A DNA stretch of 64,000 bases from Solwaraspora sp. WMMA2065 (GCF_030345075.1 NZ_CP128361.1:5828001-5892000), one strand, 5' to 3'. Counted from the first letter of the stretch, positions 41,501 through 53,125 are shown. Translations and numbers: made by a program. The notes: generated by a model from the letters alone, not told the origin.

Positions 41501-44426
41501 CCGGGTCGACCGACCACCAGTCGCCGTCCTCGATGAAGCCGATGTTCTCGCCGCCACCGGCCGGGTCGCCGGTGGTTTCGGTCCGGACGCCCGGGTCGCC
41601 GCCGCCGGTGGCGCCGTCCACCCGTCCGGTCGAGCTGAAGTACTCGGCCTGCTTGCGCTTGGGCTGCAGCAGTTCGATCGCCCGGCCGGTCAGTGGCGCG
41701 GCACCGCCGACCCCGCCGTCGTCGGTGTAGGTGGCCTCGAACACGCCGAAGACGTTCGCCTCGGCGCCGTGGCCGGCGGCGAGCTGGGTCTGCACCGTGC
41801 CGGAGCAGCCAGTGTGCTGCTCCAACGGGTGGGCGTGCTCGTCGTGGCCGAGCAGCACCTGCAGCTCCACCCGGTCACAGTCGATTTCGCCGTCCTCCGG
41901 GTCGGTCACGGTGATCGTGTACTCAACCTGGTCGCCCCAGTCGAAGAAGCCGCCGGCCGGCGGGAAGTCGATGGTCACCGTCGGTGCGGTGTTACCGACC
42001 GTCACCGGTACGTTGGCAACCGCCGTACGCTCGTTGGGGTTGGTCACGGTCAGCTGCGCGGTGTAGTTGCCGGCCTCGGTGTAGGTGTGGGTCGGGTTGG
42101 CCTCGGTGGAGGTCCCGCCGTCGCCGAAGGCCCAGGCGTAGGCCAGCGTGCCGCCGTCCGGGTCGCGCGAGCCCGCGCTGGAGAACTCCACGGTCAACGG
42201 TGCCTGGCCGGAGGTCGGGGTGGCGCTGGCCTGCGCGATCGGTGCCCGGCTACCGGCGACGTAGTCGATCCGGTAGACCCCCGAGTCGTCGTTGTTGCCG
42301 CCGAAGCCGCTGCCCCACTCGATCAGGTACAGGGCGCCGTCGGGGCCGAACTCGAAGTCCATCGGGCGGACGAAGCTCATCCCGGTCAGCAACTGGTTGA
42401 TGTCCACCAGCTCGGTGCCGTCAGCGGACACCTGCATGGTGTACATCTTCGACTGGTTCCACTCGCCCAGCAGCGCCTTGCCGTCGTAGTACGCCGGCCA
42501 CTTGCGGTCCGAGGCCAGCTCGGTGTCGTAGCGGTAGACCGGCCCGCCCATCGGCGCACCGCCGCCACCGATTTCGGGGTAGCGCGGGTCACCGCTGTAG
42601 CCGTAGTCCACGGTGGCGGGGATCGCCGGTGGCAACTCGGTAAGTCCGGTGTTGTTGGGGGAGTCGTTCACCGGCGCCGAGCAGTCGAACTTCGCGCCGC
42701 TGGGGCCGGACGGGAACTGGTAGTCGTTGTACGCCTCGTTCGTCCCGGTGCAGTACGGCCAGCCGTAGTTGCCGGGGGTGTCGACGATGTTCCACTCGAC
42801 CAGGCCCCGGGGGCCCCGGTTGGGGTTGTCCGAGTTGGCGTCCGGGCCGTAGTCCGCCACGTAGAGCGTGTCGGTGGCCAGGTCCACGCCGATCCGGAAC
42901 GGGTTGCGGAAGCCCATCGCGTAGATCTCCGGGCGGGTCTGCGCGGTGCCCGGTGCGAACAGGTTGCCCTCCGGGATGGTGTACGTCCCGTCGTCCTCCG
43001 GGTGGATCCGGATCACCTTGCCGCGCAGGTCGTTGGTGTTACCGGAGGTACGCTGCGCGTCGTAGTCCTGCCGCCCGGCCCGCTCGTCGATCGGGGTGTA
43101 GGCGCTCGACTCGAACGGGTTGGTGTTGTCCCCGGTCGCCAGGTAGAGGTTGCCCTGGCTGTCGAAGGTCATGGTGCCGCCGGCGTGGCAGCAGGTGTTG
43201 CGCTGGGTGTCGACCTGCAGTACGGCCTCCTCGCTGGCCGGGTCGATGCTGTCGCCGACCACGGTGAACCGGGACAGCAGGTTGCGGGCCACGCCGTCGT
43301 TGGGGGCGTAGTAGAGGTACACCCAGCCGTTGTCGGCGAAGTCCGGGTCGAGCCGGATGCCGATCAGGCCGTCCTCGTTGCCGGTGAACACGTCGAGGTC
43401 GATCGCGGTGACCGTGTTGCCGGTGTCCGGCTTGACGATCTGTACCCGGCCGTCACGCTCGATGTAGAAGACCCGTCCGTCCGGGGCGATGTCCAGCTCC
43501 ATCGGGTTGCTGGTGTTGTTGTCCAGGGTGATCTTCTCGAAGCTCTCGGTCAGCGAGGCGCCGCAGTCGGAGTCGACGACCCCGGCGGCGGACTGGATGC
43601 CGCCGAGCAGGTGGTCGAGGAACTCCGGCTCGGCGAACGACTCGTTGGTGTGGCCGCCGCCGGTGTACCAGGCCCGGCCGCCGTCGTAGTCGCTGCACCA
43701 GGCGATCGGGTGGTCGGCACCCATCGCGCCGGCACCTGGGGTGTAGCTGGTCTCGTCCAGGCTGGCCAGTACGTGCACGTCGCCGCGCGGGTTGGTCTGG
43801 AAGTTGTACCACTCGTCGTAGCGGGTCCATTCGGCGGGCAGTCCGTCGGTGGACGGGTGGGCCGGGTCCTCGACCTTGACTACGGCGTTCTGGTTGGCCG
43901 GGTGGCCGGAGAAGTAGGCGCCGACCAGTTCGCCGTACCAGGGCCAGCTGTACTCGGTGTCGGAGGCGGCGTGGATCCCGACGTACCCGCCACCGGCCTG
44001 GATGTAGCGCTCGAAGGCGGCCTGCTGGGCGGTGTCGAGGACGTCGCCGGTGGTGGACAGCCAGATGACCGCCCGGTAGTTGGCCAGGTTGGCGTCGGTG
44101 AATTCGGCGCCGTCCTCGGTGGTGTCGACGGTGAAGCCGTTGTCGGCACCGAGCTGCTCGATCGCGGCGATGCCAGCCGGGATGGAGCCGTGCCGGAAGC
44201 CGGCGGTCTTGGAGAAGACGAGCACGGAGTACGGCTCGTCGGCGGCCGCCTCGAAATCGCCCGGGCTGGCCTGCACGGCGGGGCCCGGATCGACCGGGTT
44301 GCCCGGGTTGCCCGGTGCGGCCTGCGCGGCAGGGGCGCCGAGCAGGGCAGTAGACAACATGGAGAGCGAAAGTATCGCAGCGGTTAGCGGGCCACGTCGA
44401 AGGTGGCGTCGGCGGGTTCGGGACAC
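38559..44426 (-). CDS. Giant secreted ThuA / glucose-sorbosone dehydrogenase / PKD / FIMAH protein
   Basis: From the GTG at 44426 (AGGAGACCAC upstream) the protein is 1,955 residues with a signal peptide ending APAAQAA. Approximate order: ThuA domain (50-290, VLVFSKTAGFRHGSIPAG); PQQ-type glucose/sorbosone dehydrogenase propeller (300-720, with CCHAGGTMTF and AMGFRNPFRIGVD); PKD domain (735-815); CBM6-like jelly roll (950-1085); second PKD (1090-1175); two laminin-like DUF1349-type domains (1185-1365, 1375-1565); two OmpL47-type repeats (1580-1765); an Ig-like domain; and a C-terminal helical FIMAH domain (about 1860-1930, MQNLIDRFKSTGRL). It likely oxidises or binds extracellular sugars. No sortase motif or anchor is seen. 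Confidence 0.88.
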   Translation of the reverse strand: MSRTRRRHLRRGPLTAAILSLSMLSTALLGAPAAQAAPGNPGNPVDPGPAVQASPGDFEAAADEPYSVLVFSKTAGFRHGSIPAGIAAIEQLGADNGFTVDTTEDGAEFTDANLANYRAVIWLSTTGDVLDTAQQAAFERYIQAGGGYVGIHAASDTEYSWPWYGELVGAYFSGHPANQNAVVKVEDPAHPSTDGLPAEWTRYDEWYNFQTNPRGDVHVLASLDETSYTPGAGAMGADHPIAWCSDYDGGRAWYTGGGHTNESFAEPEFLDHLLGGIQSAAGVVDSDCGASLTESFEKITLDNNTSNPMELDIAPDGRVFYIERDGRVQIVKPDTGNTVTAIDLDVFTGNEDGLIGIRLDPDFADNGWVYLYYAPNDGVARNLLSRFTVVGDSIDPASEEAVLQVDTQRNTCCHAGGTMTFDSQGNLYLATGDNTNPFESSAYTPIDERAGRQDYDAQRTSGNTNDLRGKVIRIHPEDDGTYTIPEGNLFAPGTAQTRPEIYAMGFRNPFRIGVDLATDTLYVADYGPDANSDNPNRGPRGLVEWNIVDTPGNYGWPYCTGTNEAYNDYQFPSGPSGAKFDCSAPVNDSPNNTGLTELPPAIPATVDYGYSGDPRYPEIGGGGAPMGGPVYRYDTELASDRKWPAYYDGKALLGEWNQSKMYTMQVSADGTELVDINQLLTGMSFVRPMDFEFGPDGALYLIEWGSGFGGNNDDSGVYRIDYVAGSRAPIAQASATPTSGQAPLTVEFSSAGSRDPDGGTLAYAWAFGDGGTSTEANPTHTYTEAGNYTAQLTVTNPNERTAVANVPVTVGNTAPTVTIDFPPAGGFFDWGDQVEYTITVTDPEDGEIDCDRVELQVLLGHDEHAHPLEQHTGCSGTVQTQLAAGHGAEANVFGVFEATYTDDGGVGGAAPLTGRAIELLQPKRKQAEYFSSTGRVDGATGGGDPGVRTETTGDPAGGGENIGFIEDGDWWSVDPANLTNVDSIGFRVASATAGGRIEVRADAVDGPVVASADVAGTGGWQTWTDVTAPVTGGADAAVLYFVARDPGGGANSLFNVNWMDFLGRGVTENAPPQVSVTATPTSGTAPLTVAFDGTATDAEGDTPLTYAWDFGDGGTADTLDASHTYTAPGTFVATLVVTDARGATASAYVSVRVEAPNTSCFGARSDDFLGDGLDRDRWTVVRESQVYSVADGTLLLPTGVGDLYGGRNDATNLVLQPAPDGAWQATTKVTLPVTANYQQAGLLVYGDDDNYAKLDLLYSGSRRVEFIRETGGTPRNEGADATDAPAGDTIYLRVTSDGTNLTAAMSADGQTFAPVGRSAALTGIGNPQIGVFALNGGTEAPVVDAAFDWFQVTPDEPAGPVEPSDEFDGSALDACRWDAIVREDAAAYRVADGSLHIDVSNGDIYGAGNSGPTNFILQTAPDGDWTVQTKVDGSLLDEQYQQAGLLVYADDDNYLKLDFIADNTVGSPVSRRIEYRSEIGAAVQNPQPQVSELTSAVWHLRLARVGDTYTAAYSADGTDWTQFESLTNAAVGANPMVGLFSLGANQTESKTVSFDYFRLTTEVSEEDTTAPVTEAEVSGTGEPAGPVEGWYPGPVAVTLTATDEDGGSGVAGTEYSLDDETGWTAYTEPVAVSGDGSHELRFRSTDAAGNVEQTRSVTFQIDATAPVSSAEFAPANDNGWHDGTIPVVLSSTDDGSGVELLEWSLDGGDWTPYDEPVEVTGDGDHELLYRATDLAGNVEALKSAVVKIDGSKPTLLISGLADGQLYGDSQDVRVSWQAVDPTSGIDTVVGTLDGQPYANDTLQVMYDLPLGLHELTVTATDKAGNDTTSTVRFFVTTSFRDMQNLIDRFKSTGRLSKKADRKLSNKLDAVRLSEAAGKDKRAIQQLTAFKALAADPDLVTDADVRDTLIRDADAMIERLGGTASAAGVKANGGKPVTGAGRLAEDPTRIDPDQQL

Positions 44427-44610
44427 GTGGTCTCCTAGTCCTGGTGAACACACTGTCGGGTGGGCCGACCCGCCGAGGGTCGTCCCGTCTGGCCCGGTGA
44501 ACGCGCTGCCACGACGCGGTCACCGAGCTTTTGTTAAGCCGTTGGACAAAATTAGGGACTGCCGGCTTTGTTTCCGGCAAGGGCTATGCGTGTAACGGTT
44601 TGATAAACGC

Positions 44611-45273
44611 TCAGCCGCTGAACCAGCTGGGAACCATCGCAAGCGCGACGAATCGGATTGATCTGCCGATGAAGCAGACCACTGCGAACACGCTGGCCGG
44701 CATCCGGGTGCCACCGGCCACCACCGTCGTGACCAGCAGCGGAGGCACGCCGATCACGCTGCTCGCGAACAGGGTCGGTATGACGAACGCCGGCTCGTAC
44801 AGTCGGCGGTGCTCCCTGGCCACCCAGCCCGCCCAGCCGGACAACCTGCTGCGCAGCCCCTGCGGCAGCCGGTCGCCGATCGCCGGACCGATCCGGCGCA
44901 ACCATCCGGCCCGTGGCCTGCCGTCCGTCGGCGGCGTGTCCGTCGCCGTGTCGTCCGTCGGCGTCGGGTTTGTCGCCGTCGTGTCCGTCGGCGTCGTGCC
45001 GTCGGCCGCTACCGCGCTGGCCGTGGCCGCCGCCTTCGGCGCGGTCCGCTTGGCCAGCCACCGGCGCAGCCACGGCGACTGGATCACCCCCCGCGACGCC
45101 AGGAACATGGCGAGCTTGGCGACGGTCTGGCCGAGCGCTGCGGCGACACCCAGCGCCACCGGCGGGGAGGACGTGGTGGCGGTCAATGCGATGAGGTACG
45201 GCTCGATCGGAGTCACCGGCGACACCGCCGACAGGGCACCAACCGCGACGGTGGCCAGCAGAACCGCGATCAC
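44611..45273 (-). CDS. Small multi-TM membrane protein, possible VTT/DedA-like
   Basis: From the GTG at 45273, which overlaps the stop of the phosphatidyltransferase gene (GTGA), the protein is 220 residues. It has a first helix (VIAVLLATVAVGAL), a hydrophobic pair (EPYLIALTATTSSPPVALGVAAALGQTVAKLAMFLASRG) reminiscent of the glycine-rich re-entrant part of VTT/YqaA-like proteins, a long Thr/Pro/Asp-rich cytoplasmic insert (about 85-115), and two or three C-terminal helices. The family assignment is tentative. Coupling suggests it acts with the phospholipid enzyme. Confidence 0.6.
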   Translation of the reverse strand: MIAVLLATVAVGALSAVSPVTPIEPYLIALTATTSSPPVALGVAAALGQTVAKLAMFLASRGVIQSPWLRRWLAKRTAPKAAATASAVAADGTTPTDTTATNPTPTDDTATDTPPTDGRPRAGWLRRIGPAIGDRLPQGLRSRLSGWAGWVAREHRRLYEPAFVIPTLFASSVIGVPPLLVTTVVAGGTRMPASVFAVVCFIGRSIRFVALAMVPSWFSG

Positions 45274-45866
45274 GAGGAGGCGGCGCGCAGACCCGGAAGG
45301 TCGACAGCGAGCGGGATCCGGGCCACCACGACGAGCGAAGCGAGCTTCACCGCGGCGATCGCCAAGGTGAACGCCACCGGAAGCACCGGCGACGGTGCCA
45401 GCACCACCAGCAGCACCAGGCCGCCGGTGTTCAACGCCTTCGCCACCGGCGACCAGTTGAACCGGTACACCTGGGTGTGCACAAGATGGAAGTAGTTCGG
45501 GCTCAGCAGTGGCCACCGCAGGAAACTCAGGCTCAGCACCAGATCCACCACGACGAACTGCACGACGAAGATGACCAGCGGAACGCCCATCGACGGCAGC
45601 AGCGGGATCAGCGCGGCGGCGACCGCCAGGCAGCAGACCCGGTCGCAGACGATGTCGTAGACGGCACCGAACCGGGTCTCCTGCCGCAGCAGCCGGGCGG
45701 CCAGACCGTCCGCCATGTCACCGATCCAGTAGCAGCCGATCGCGACGCCGGTGAGTACCGTGCTGTCGCCGACGACGGCCAGCACGGCCAAGCCGACGGC
45801 GACCACGGTCCGGACCGTGGTGATGAGATTCGGTACGTTGCGGACCGGCCCGGCAGGCCCGTCCAC
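45270..45866 (-). CDS. CDP-alcohol phosphatidyltransferase family protein
   Basis: This 198-residue membrane enzyme has the full signature D50-x2-D53-G54-x2-A57-R58-x8-G67-x3-D71-x3-D75 (within GDMADGLAARLL...GAVYDIVCDR), which binds the CDP-alcohol and two metals. Six hydrophobic helices are expected. It joins a CDP-linked lipid to an alcohol, giving for example phosphatidylglycerol phosphate or phosphatidylinositol phosphate; the acceptor is not predictable. It is coupled to the small membrane protein gene. Confidence 0.92.
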   Translation of the reverse strand: MDGPAGPVRNVPNLITTVRTVVAVGLAVLAVVGDSTVLTGVAIGCYWIGDMADGLAARLLRQETRFGAVYDIVCDRVCCLAVAAALIPLLPSMGVPLVIFVVQFVVVDLVLSLSFLRWPLLSPNYFHLVHTQVYRFNWSPVAKALNTGGLVLLVVLAPSPVLPVAFTLAIAAVKLASLVVVARIPLAVDLPGLRAASS

Positions 45867-46058
45867 CCAACCGTGCGGCGCGGCTGTGGCGGCACCGGCG
45901 GACAGGTGCGTGTCGCAGGCTCCCGGAGACGTGATGGCCGGCCCCCGCCTTCCTTGTCGACACCGAGTGTGGACTGACAGACGGTAGCACGGCCGGCGGA
46001 CCCCGCCGCGTGGCCGAATCGCCCCGCCACCACGCGTGGCCGAACTGCTTCTTCGGGG

Positions 46059-49115
<3,057 letters not shown>

Positions 49116-49191
49116 TCTATTTGCCCGGCCGCGACCGGCCTGAACGGGCCGTGACCCGTGCACCGGTGGGCGGTCCGCTGGGAGCGGAGGT

Positions 49192-49590
49192 TCAGCGGTC
49201 GAAGCCCCAGGCGTGGTAGGACTCCACGGTCAGCCAGGCGGACACCCGGGGGCGCTCCCGGTTCGGGTAGCGGTCACCGGTGTAGTGCCGGGCGAGTCGG
49301 TCGATCCCGGCCAGCTCGGGGTCCGGCTCGATGGTCACCCTGCCGTGCAGACTGACATGCCGGTACCAGGAGTCGCCGTCCAGCACGGTCAGCGACACCC
49401 GTGGGTCGGCCCGCAGATGCTCCAGCCGCTTGCGCCCGGCGTCCAGGTTGAGCAGCACCCGGCCGTCGTCCCACAGGTACCAGGTGGCGACGGTCACCGG
49501 CGTGCCGCTCGGGCTCACCGTACCCATCACCGACGGGTTCGGCCGGCCCAGCATTTCGACCAGGTGTTGCGGCATCGGCGGCTTGGCCAT
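49192..49590 (-). CDS. F420/FMN split-barrel protein (PPOX class, TIGR03618-like)
   Basis: This 132-residue split beta-barrel protein contains PSVMGTVSPSGTPVTVATWYLWDDGRVLLNL, HLRADPRVSLTVLDGDSWYRHVSLHGRV and a C-terminal RPRVSAWLTVESYHAWGF. It belongs to the pyridoxamine-5'-phosphate-oxidase-like clade, many of which use F420H2 in actinobacteria to reduce substrates such as biliverdin or fatty-acid analogues. The cofactor is inferred from family. AAGGAG precedes the ATG at 49590. Confidence 0.88.
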   Translation of the reverse strand: MAKPPMPQHLVEMLGRPNPSVMGTVSPSGTPVTVATWYLWDDGRVLLNLDAGRKRLEHLRADPRVSLTVLDGDSWYRHVSLHGRVTIEPDPELAGIDRLARHYTGDRYPNRERPRVSAWLTVESYHAWGFDR

Positions 49591-49666
49591 CGACGGAGCT
49601 CCTTCCAGCGGGCGACGGGTCGACTGGTCGCCTACGGTCACCGACTCTACGGCCGCCAGGCGCCGC

Positions 49667-51328
49667 TCACACCTGATCGCGCAGGCTTTCCGTCCGTTGC
49701 TCGACCGTGGTCCGCAGCTGTTCCAGCTCGGTCGCGACCGCCGAGCCGTCCTGACCGTCGACGGTTGCCAGGACGGCGGCCAGGCCGTCCAGCGCGGCCG
49801 TCGCCGCGCCGCTGGCGAACATCCGCTGATAGAGATCGCGGTACGCGGCCTCGTACACTTCGGTGTACGCGTCGCTGGCCAGGAACCGTTCCTTGAGCGG
49901 GTGCCCGGCCGACCGGCCGGGACCGCCGCCCTGCGGCGCCGCCCCGGAGCCGGCCCTGTCGGGTGGCTGGAATCCGTCGGGTGGCTGGAATCCGTCGGGT
50001 GGCTGGAATCCGTCGGGTGGCGCGAACCTGTCCTGTGGTGCCGTGCCGTTCTGCGGCGTGGCACCGCCGTCGCCACCACCGAACCGGCCACCGCCCATGG
50101 TCACCGCGTCCTGCGGCCCGAGGGTGGCGTCGCCACTGAACGTCAGGTTGTGGTCCCAGCTGACCACCGTGAACTTCCGGGTGGCCAGGTCGTACCAAAG
50201 GTAGTAGTTGCGGCCGGGACCGGCCATGTCGTCGAAGTTGAGCAGCAGGTTCTGGGCGGCGACGTAGCGGGCGAACGACTCGACGTCGACGTGATCGGCC
50301 AGCTCGTCGTCGAATTCGTCGTCGGACGCCTCGGACACCCAGCGGATCAGGTTGATCACCGGCTGCAGGTCCTGGCTTCCGGTGAGGTTGATCTGCTTGA
50401 AGTCATCCTGGTACTCGACCGGATCCTCGCCCTGGTAGGTGAACGAACCGCCGGCCAACGACTTGTAGAGCACGCCACTGTCACCCAGCCCGGCGGCGTA
50501 GTGCTCGTCGGGGTGTTCCACCACGAGGCGGGCGGTGGTGGGCCGGTCGTTGACCGTGAACGCGCTGTACGCGTACCGCTGGGTGGCCATCCCGGCGGTA
50601 TCGAGCAACGACAGGGCGAGGGCCTCGTTGGCCACGGCGCTACCGCCACCCATTCCGCCGACCCGCACTGCGATCTCCTGTAGTCCCTGGTAGCGCCGTC
50701 CCTCGACAAACGTGTCGAAGCTGATCAGCCAGGGCAGGTTCTCCGGTTCCTCGGCGGCCAGCCCGGCCCGGCCCATACCGCCGCCCGGCCCGCCTGCGCC
50801 CTGCTGCTGTCCCTGCCCACCGTCGGGTCGCTGCCCTGCACCGGACTGTCCGCCGTCGGGGGCGGCCCCGCCGCGTTGCACGGTCTCACCGTCGCGGGTC
50901 AGACCGGACAGGGTGGAGTTGCCTTTGAGCCGGATTCCCACGCTCGGGATCGTGGTCGAGTCGACCACCAGGTCCGCCTCGAGGTACTCCTTCTCGCCGT
51001 CGTCGAAGTAGGCGTCGAGCATCCGTTGGTAGTCGGCGTCGGCGAAGACCAGCGAGATCTCGTGGGCCACCGTTGGGTCGAACAGGTCAATGGTGCCGGC
51101 GATGTCGACCGTCACCAGGTCGGTCGCGGCGTCGGCCGCGCTGGTGACGTACGGCCGGATCCGGGTGCTGCCCAGCACGACCGTGACCACCAGCAGGAAT
51201 ACGGCGCAGCTGGCCAGCAGCCGGTAGTTGTGCCGGATGCGCAGCGGGATCCGGTGCCGTAACCGGTGCTTCGGCGCAGCGGCCGGCGGCACGGCCGGTG
51301 GATTCGGGGTGGACGGTGTACCGCTCAT
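49667..51328 (-). CDS. CotH-family protein (spore-coat-like kinase), membrane-anchored
   Basis: This 553-residue protein has a cytoplasmic N terminus, one membrane helix (about 36-55, LLASCAVFLLVVTVVLG), then a CotH-like domain: SVGIRLKGNSTL, PWLISFDTFVEGRRYQGLQEIAVR, EALALSLLDTAGMATQRYAYSAFTVN, QNLLLNFDDMAGPGRNYYLWYD and SWDHNLTF. CotH is an atypical protein kinase in Bacillus spores, so catalytic Asp/Asn residues in NFDD and WDHN fit. Two low-complexity inserts are present; one is built from PPDGFQ repeats. Its start overlaps the DUF4956 stop by one base (TGATG). Confidence 0.9.
   Translation of the reverse strand: MSGTPSTPNPPAVPPAAAPKHRLRHRIPLRIRHNYRLLASCAVFLLVVTVVLGSTRIRPYVTSAADAATDLVTVDIAGTIDLFDPTVAHEISLVFADADYQRMLDAYFDDGEKEYLEADLVVDSTTIPSVGIRLKGNSTLSGLTRDGETVQRGGAAPDGGQSGAGQRPDGGQGQQQGAGGPGGGMGRAGLAAEEPENLPWLISFDTFVEGRRYQGLQEIAVRVGGMGGGSAVANEALALSLLDTAGMATQRYAYSAFTVNDRPTTARLVVEHPDEHYAAGLGDSGVLYKSLAGGSFTYQGEDPVEYQDDFKQINLTGSQDLQPVINLIRWVSEASDDEFDDELADHVDVESFARYVAAQNLLLNFDDMAGPGRNYYLWYDLATRKFTVVSWDHNLTFSGDATLGPQDAVTMGGGRFGGGDGGATPQNGTAPQDRFAPPDGFQPPDGFQPPDGFQPPDRAGSGAAPQGGGPGRSAGHPLKERFLASDAYTEVYEAAYRDLYQRMFASGAATAALDGLAAVLATVDGQDGSAVATELEQLRTTVEQRTESLRDQV
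49958..50029. repeat. 18-bp tandem repeat in cotH gene
   Basis: Three identical units GTCGGGTGGCTGGAATCC (49958-49975, 49976-49993, 49994-50011) plus one diverged copy (50012-50029) encode PPDGFQ repeats in frame on the reverse strand. Confidence 0.92.
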
Positions 51329-52005
51329 CACAGGTCCGTCTGGTCGTAGCCGGTGAGCACCGTGACCCGCTGGCCGCCGGTCAGCCCGCTCAACGCCGCG
51401 ATCAGTTCGCCCGGCTCGGTGCCCTTGCTCAACCTGACCGTGTACATCAGCTCGGTCAGCGCTCCGCCCCGGATCGACTCGATGCTGACCAGCTCGAACT
51501 CGGTGGTCAGCCGCAGCAGCACGTCCTGTACGGCGTGCGTGTGGTCGCGGTCCGGTGGCACCTGCACCTTCACCACCTGGCGTTGCACGTTGAGCGCGAA
51601 CCAGTTGAAGCGGTACATCACCCCGATGATCAGGCAGATCGCGACCGTGGCGATCACCGCGAGCAGGTAGAACCGGGTGCCGCAGGCCATGCCGACGCCC
51701 ATCACCAGGAAGATGAAGCCGACGTCGCGGGTCTCCTTGATCGCGTTGCGGAACCGGACCACGGACAGCGCGCCGACCAGGGCGAAGGCCCGGGCGATGT
51801 TGGAGCCGACGACCAGCATGATCAACGAGATCAGCATCCCGAGGATGATCAGTGTCTGAACGTACGACTGGCTGTACGACACGTTGCGGTGGGTGGCCCG
51901 GTAGACCCAGCCGATGACTGCGCTGAGCACGAAGGACAGCGCCAGCGACGCGGCGATGTCGCCGAGGCTGAACGTGCTGGACAGGTCCTGGAAGGTGATG
52001 TCCAT
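51328..52005 (-). CDS. DUF4956 membrane protein
   Basis: This 225-residue protein has four N-terminal membrane helices (LALSFVLSAVIGWVY, LIILGMLISLIMLVVG, FIFLVMGVGMACG, LLAVIATVAICLIIGVMY) with the conserved ARAFALVGALSVVRFRNAIKETRD loop between helices. A cytoplasmic ferredoxin-like/ACT-type domain follows (about 140-225). DUF4956 proteins recur beside VTC polyphosphate polymerases and CotH proteins. The role is unknown. The gene is coupled to both neighbours. Confidence 0.9.
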   Translation of the reverse strand: MDITFQDLSSTFSLGDIAASLALSFVLSAVIGWVYRATHRNVSYSQSYVQTLIILGMLISLIMLVVGSNIARAFALVGALSVVRFRNAIKETRDVGFIFLVMGVGMACGTRFYLLAVIATVAICLIIGVMYRFNWFALNVQRQVVKVQVPPDRDHTHAVQDVLLRLTTEFELVSIESIRGGALTELMYTVRLSKGTEPGELIAALSGLTGGQRVTVLTGYDQTDL

Positions 52006-52006
52006 G

Positions 52007-52924
52007 TCAGGCCCGCCCGCCGCTCGCGCCGACGGCCAGCAGTTCGCCGGCCGGCCGGTCCGGAGGCGGTGGTGGCGCGTCGGCCGGCAGATGGAACACC
52101 GACCGCGGGGCCCGCCCGAACGCCTCGACACACTGGCAGTACTTGCTGACCCGCACGACCGACAGGTCGGCCTGCGCAGCGAGGTCGGTCAACCAGTACG
52201 GGACCCGTTCGTTCGCCTTCACCTCCATGATCGAACGCCACGGCGGGACGATGAACCGATTTTCGGCGTCGACGCCCAGGTGCAGATCACGGTCCCGACC
52301 CCGGACCCGGGTGTCCAGGGTGACCCGCAGGCCGAGATCGGCACCGGTGCCGACGAACGCCTGCCGGTGGTAGCCGGTGATCGCCACCGGGCGCAGGTCC
52401 AGGCCGCTGACCAGGCCGAGGACCTCCTGCACGAAGCCCCGCTGCGGCTCGGTGTGGTCGATCATGGCGCGGCCGTCGCACAGTTGACGGGCCAGTCGGT
52501 ACGGCAGCGCGATCCGCCGTTTCTGGGTGACCCGGTTGACCCGCTGCTTGATCTCGACGTGGACGGTGGTGTCGTCGTCGATGCCGGTCCGGTCGCCGTA
52601 GTGCCGGATCCGCAGTTTGCGGCGGAACCGCAGCCCTTCGATCTTTTCCCAGTAGAACCGCAGGTCGTCGGTGTCGTAGTAGAGGCTCCACACCCCGTAC
52701 CCGGTGGTCCCGGCATGGCTGTCCCGGTCGAGTCGGCGGGCGAGTTGGTCACGCAGTGCCGGTACCGCCGCGTTGTCGACCAGGTACTTGATCTCGTACC
52801 GGTTGAACGCGTGCAGCCGGGTGACGCCCCGCAGCGCGTGACCGGCCCGGTCGTCCGTACCGTGGCCGGCCCGGTCGTCCGGTCCTGGTCCGGTCGTCGT
52901 CGGCGGTGCCGATTCGGGTCGCAT
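52007..52924 (-). CDS. VTC-domain polyphosphate polymerase-like protein
   Basis: This 305-residue protein carries the VTC tunnel fold: FNRYEIKYLVDN (basic/acidic active-site residues), SLYYDTDDLRFYWEKIEGLRFRRKLRIRHYG, VHVEIKQRVNRVTQKRR, and WRSIMEVKANERVPYWL with the catalytic Glu/Lys of EVKAN. Yeast Vtc4 uses this domain to make polyphosphate from ATP. A role in polymerising nucleotide phosphate is therefore likely but not shown. The gene opens the VTC/DUF4956/CotH operon and is divergent from a two-component system. Confidence 0.9.
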   Translation of the reverse strand: MRPESAPPTTTGPGPDDRAGHGTDDRAGHALRGVTRLHAFNRYEIKYLVDNAAVPALRDQLARRLDRDSHAGTTGYGVWSLYYDTDDLRFYWEKIEGLRFRRKLRIRHYGDRTGIDDDTTVHVEIKQRVNRVTQKRRIALPYRLARQLCDGRAMIDHTEPQRGFVQEVLGLVSGLDLRPVAITGYHRQAFVGTGADLGLRVTLDTRVRGRDRDLHLGVDAENRFIVPPWRSIMEVKANERVPYWLTDLAAQADLSVVRVSKYCQCVEAFGRAPRSVFHLPADAPPPPPDRPAGELLAVGASGGRA

Positions 52925-52932
52925 GGGCAGGT

Positions 52933-52972
52933 CCTCACCTTCAGGTAGGGCGGATTCGGTGCGAAGGTGAGG
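52933..52972. promoter_or_regulatory. Inverted repeat in the VTC operon / two-component divergent promoter
   Basis: CCTCACCTTC (52933-52942) and GAAGGTGAGG (52963-52972) are perfect 10-bp arms with a 20-base spacer. A third, one-mismatch copy GAAGTTGAGG lies at 53012-53021. The left arm also overlaps the VTC ribosome-binding region. The 200-base gap 52925-53125 holds no gene. Spacing of two helical turns and recurrence suggest a response-regulator site. Confidence 0.5.
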
Positions 52973-53125
52973 AAACACCGCGCAGATCAAAACAACCTCG
53001 GAACGGGATGTGAAGTTGAGGCGAACGGCCGATGACCGAAGCGCGTCCGTTGGTGCCTGTGCTTGCCCGGCCACCCCACAGCCGGCTCCCAGCCGGCTCC
53101 GAGACTGCGCCGGTATGCATGGCGG

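Noticed and set aside
41693-42400. Arg-rich forward frames within the giant gene
   Set aside because: Frame shadows of Pro/Gly/Asp codons on the coding strand.
38988-44387. Forward 1,799-codon open frame opposite the giant ThuA protein gene
   Set aside because: Val/Gly/Arg-biased antisense frame caused by high GC; no domains, while the reverse strand carries clear domains throughout.
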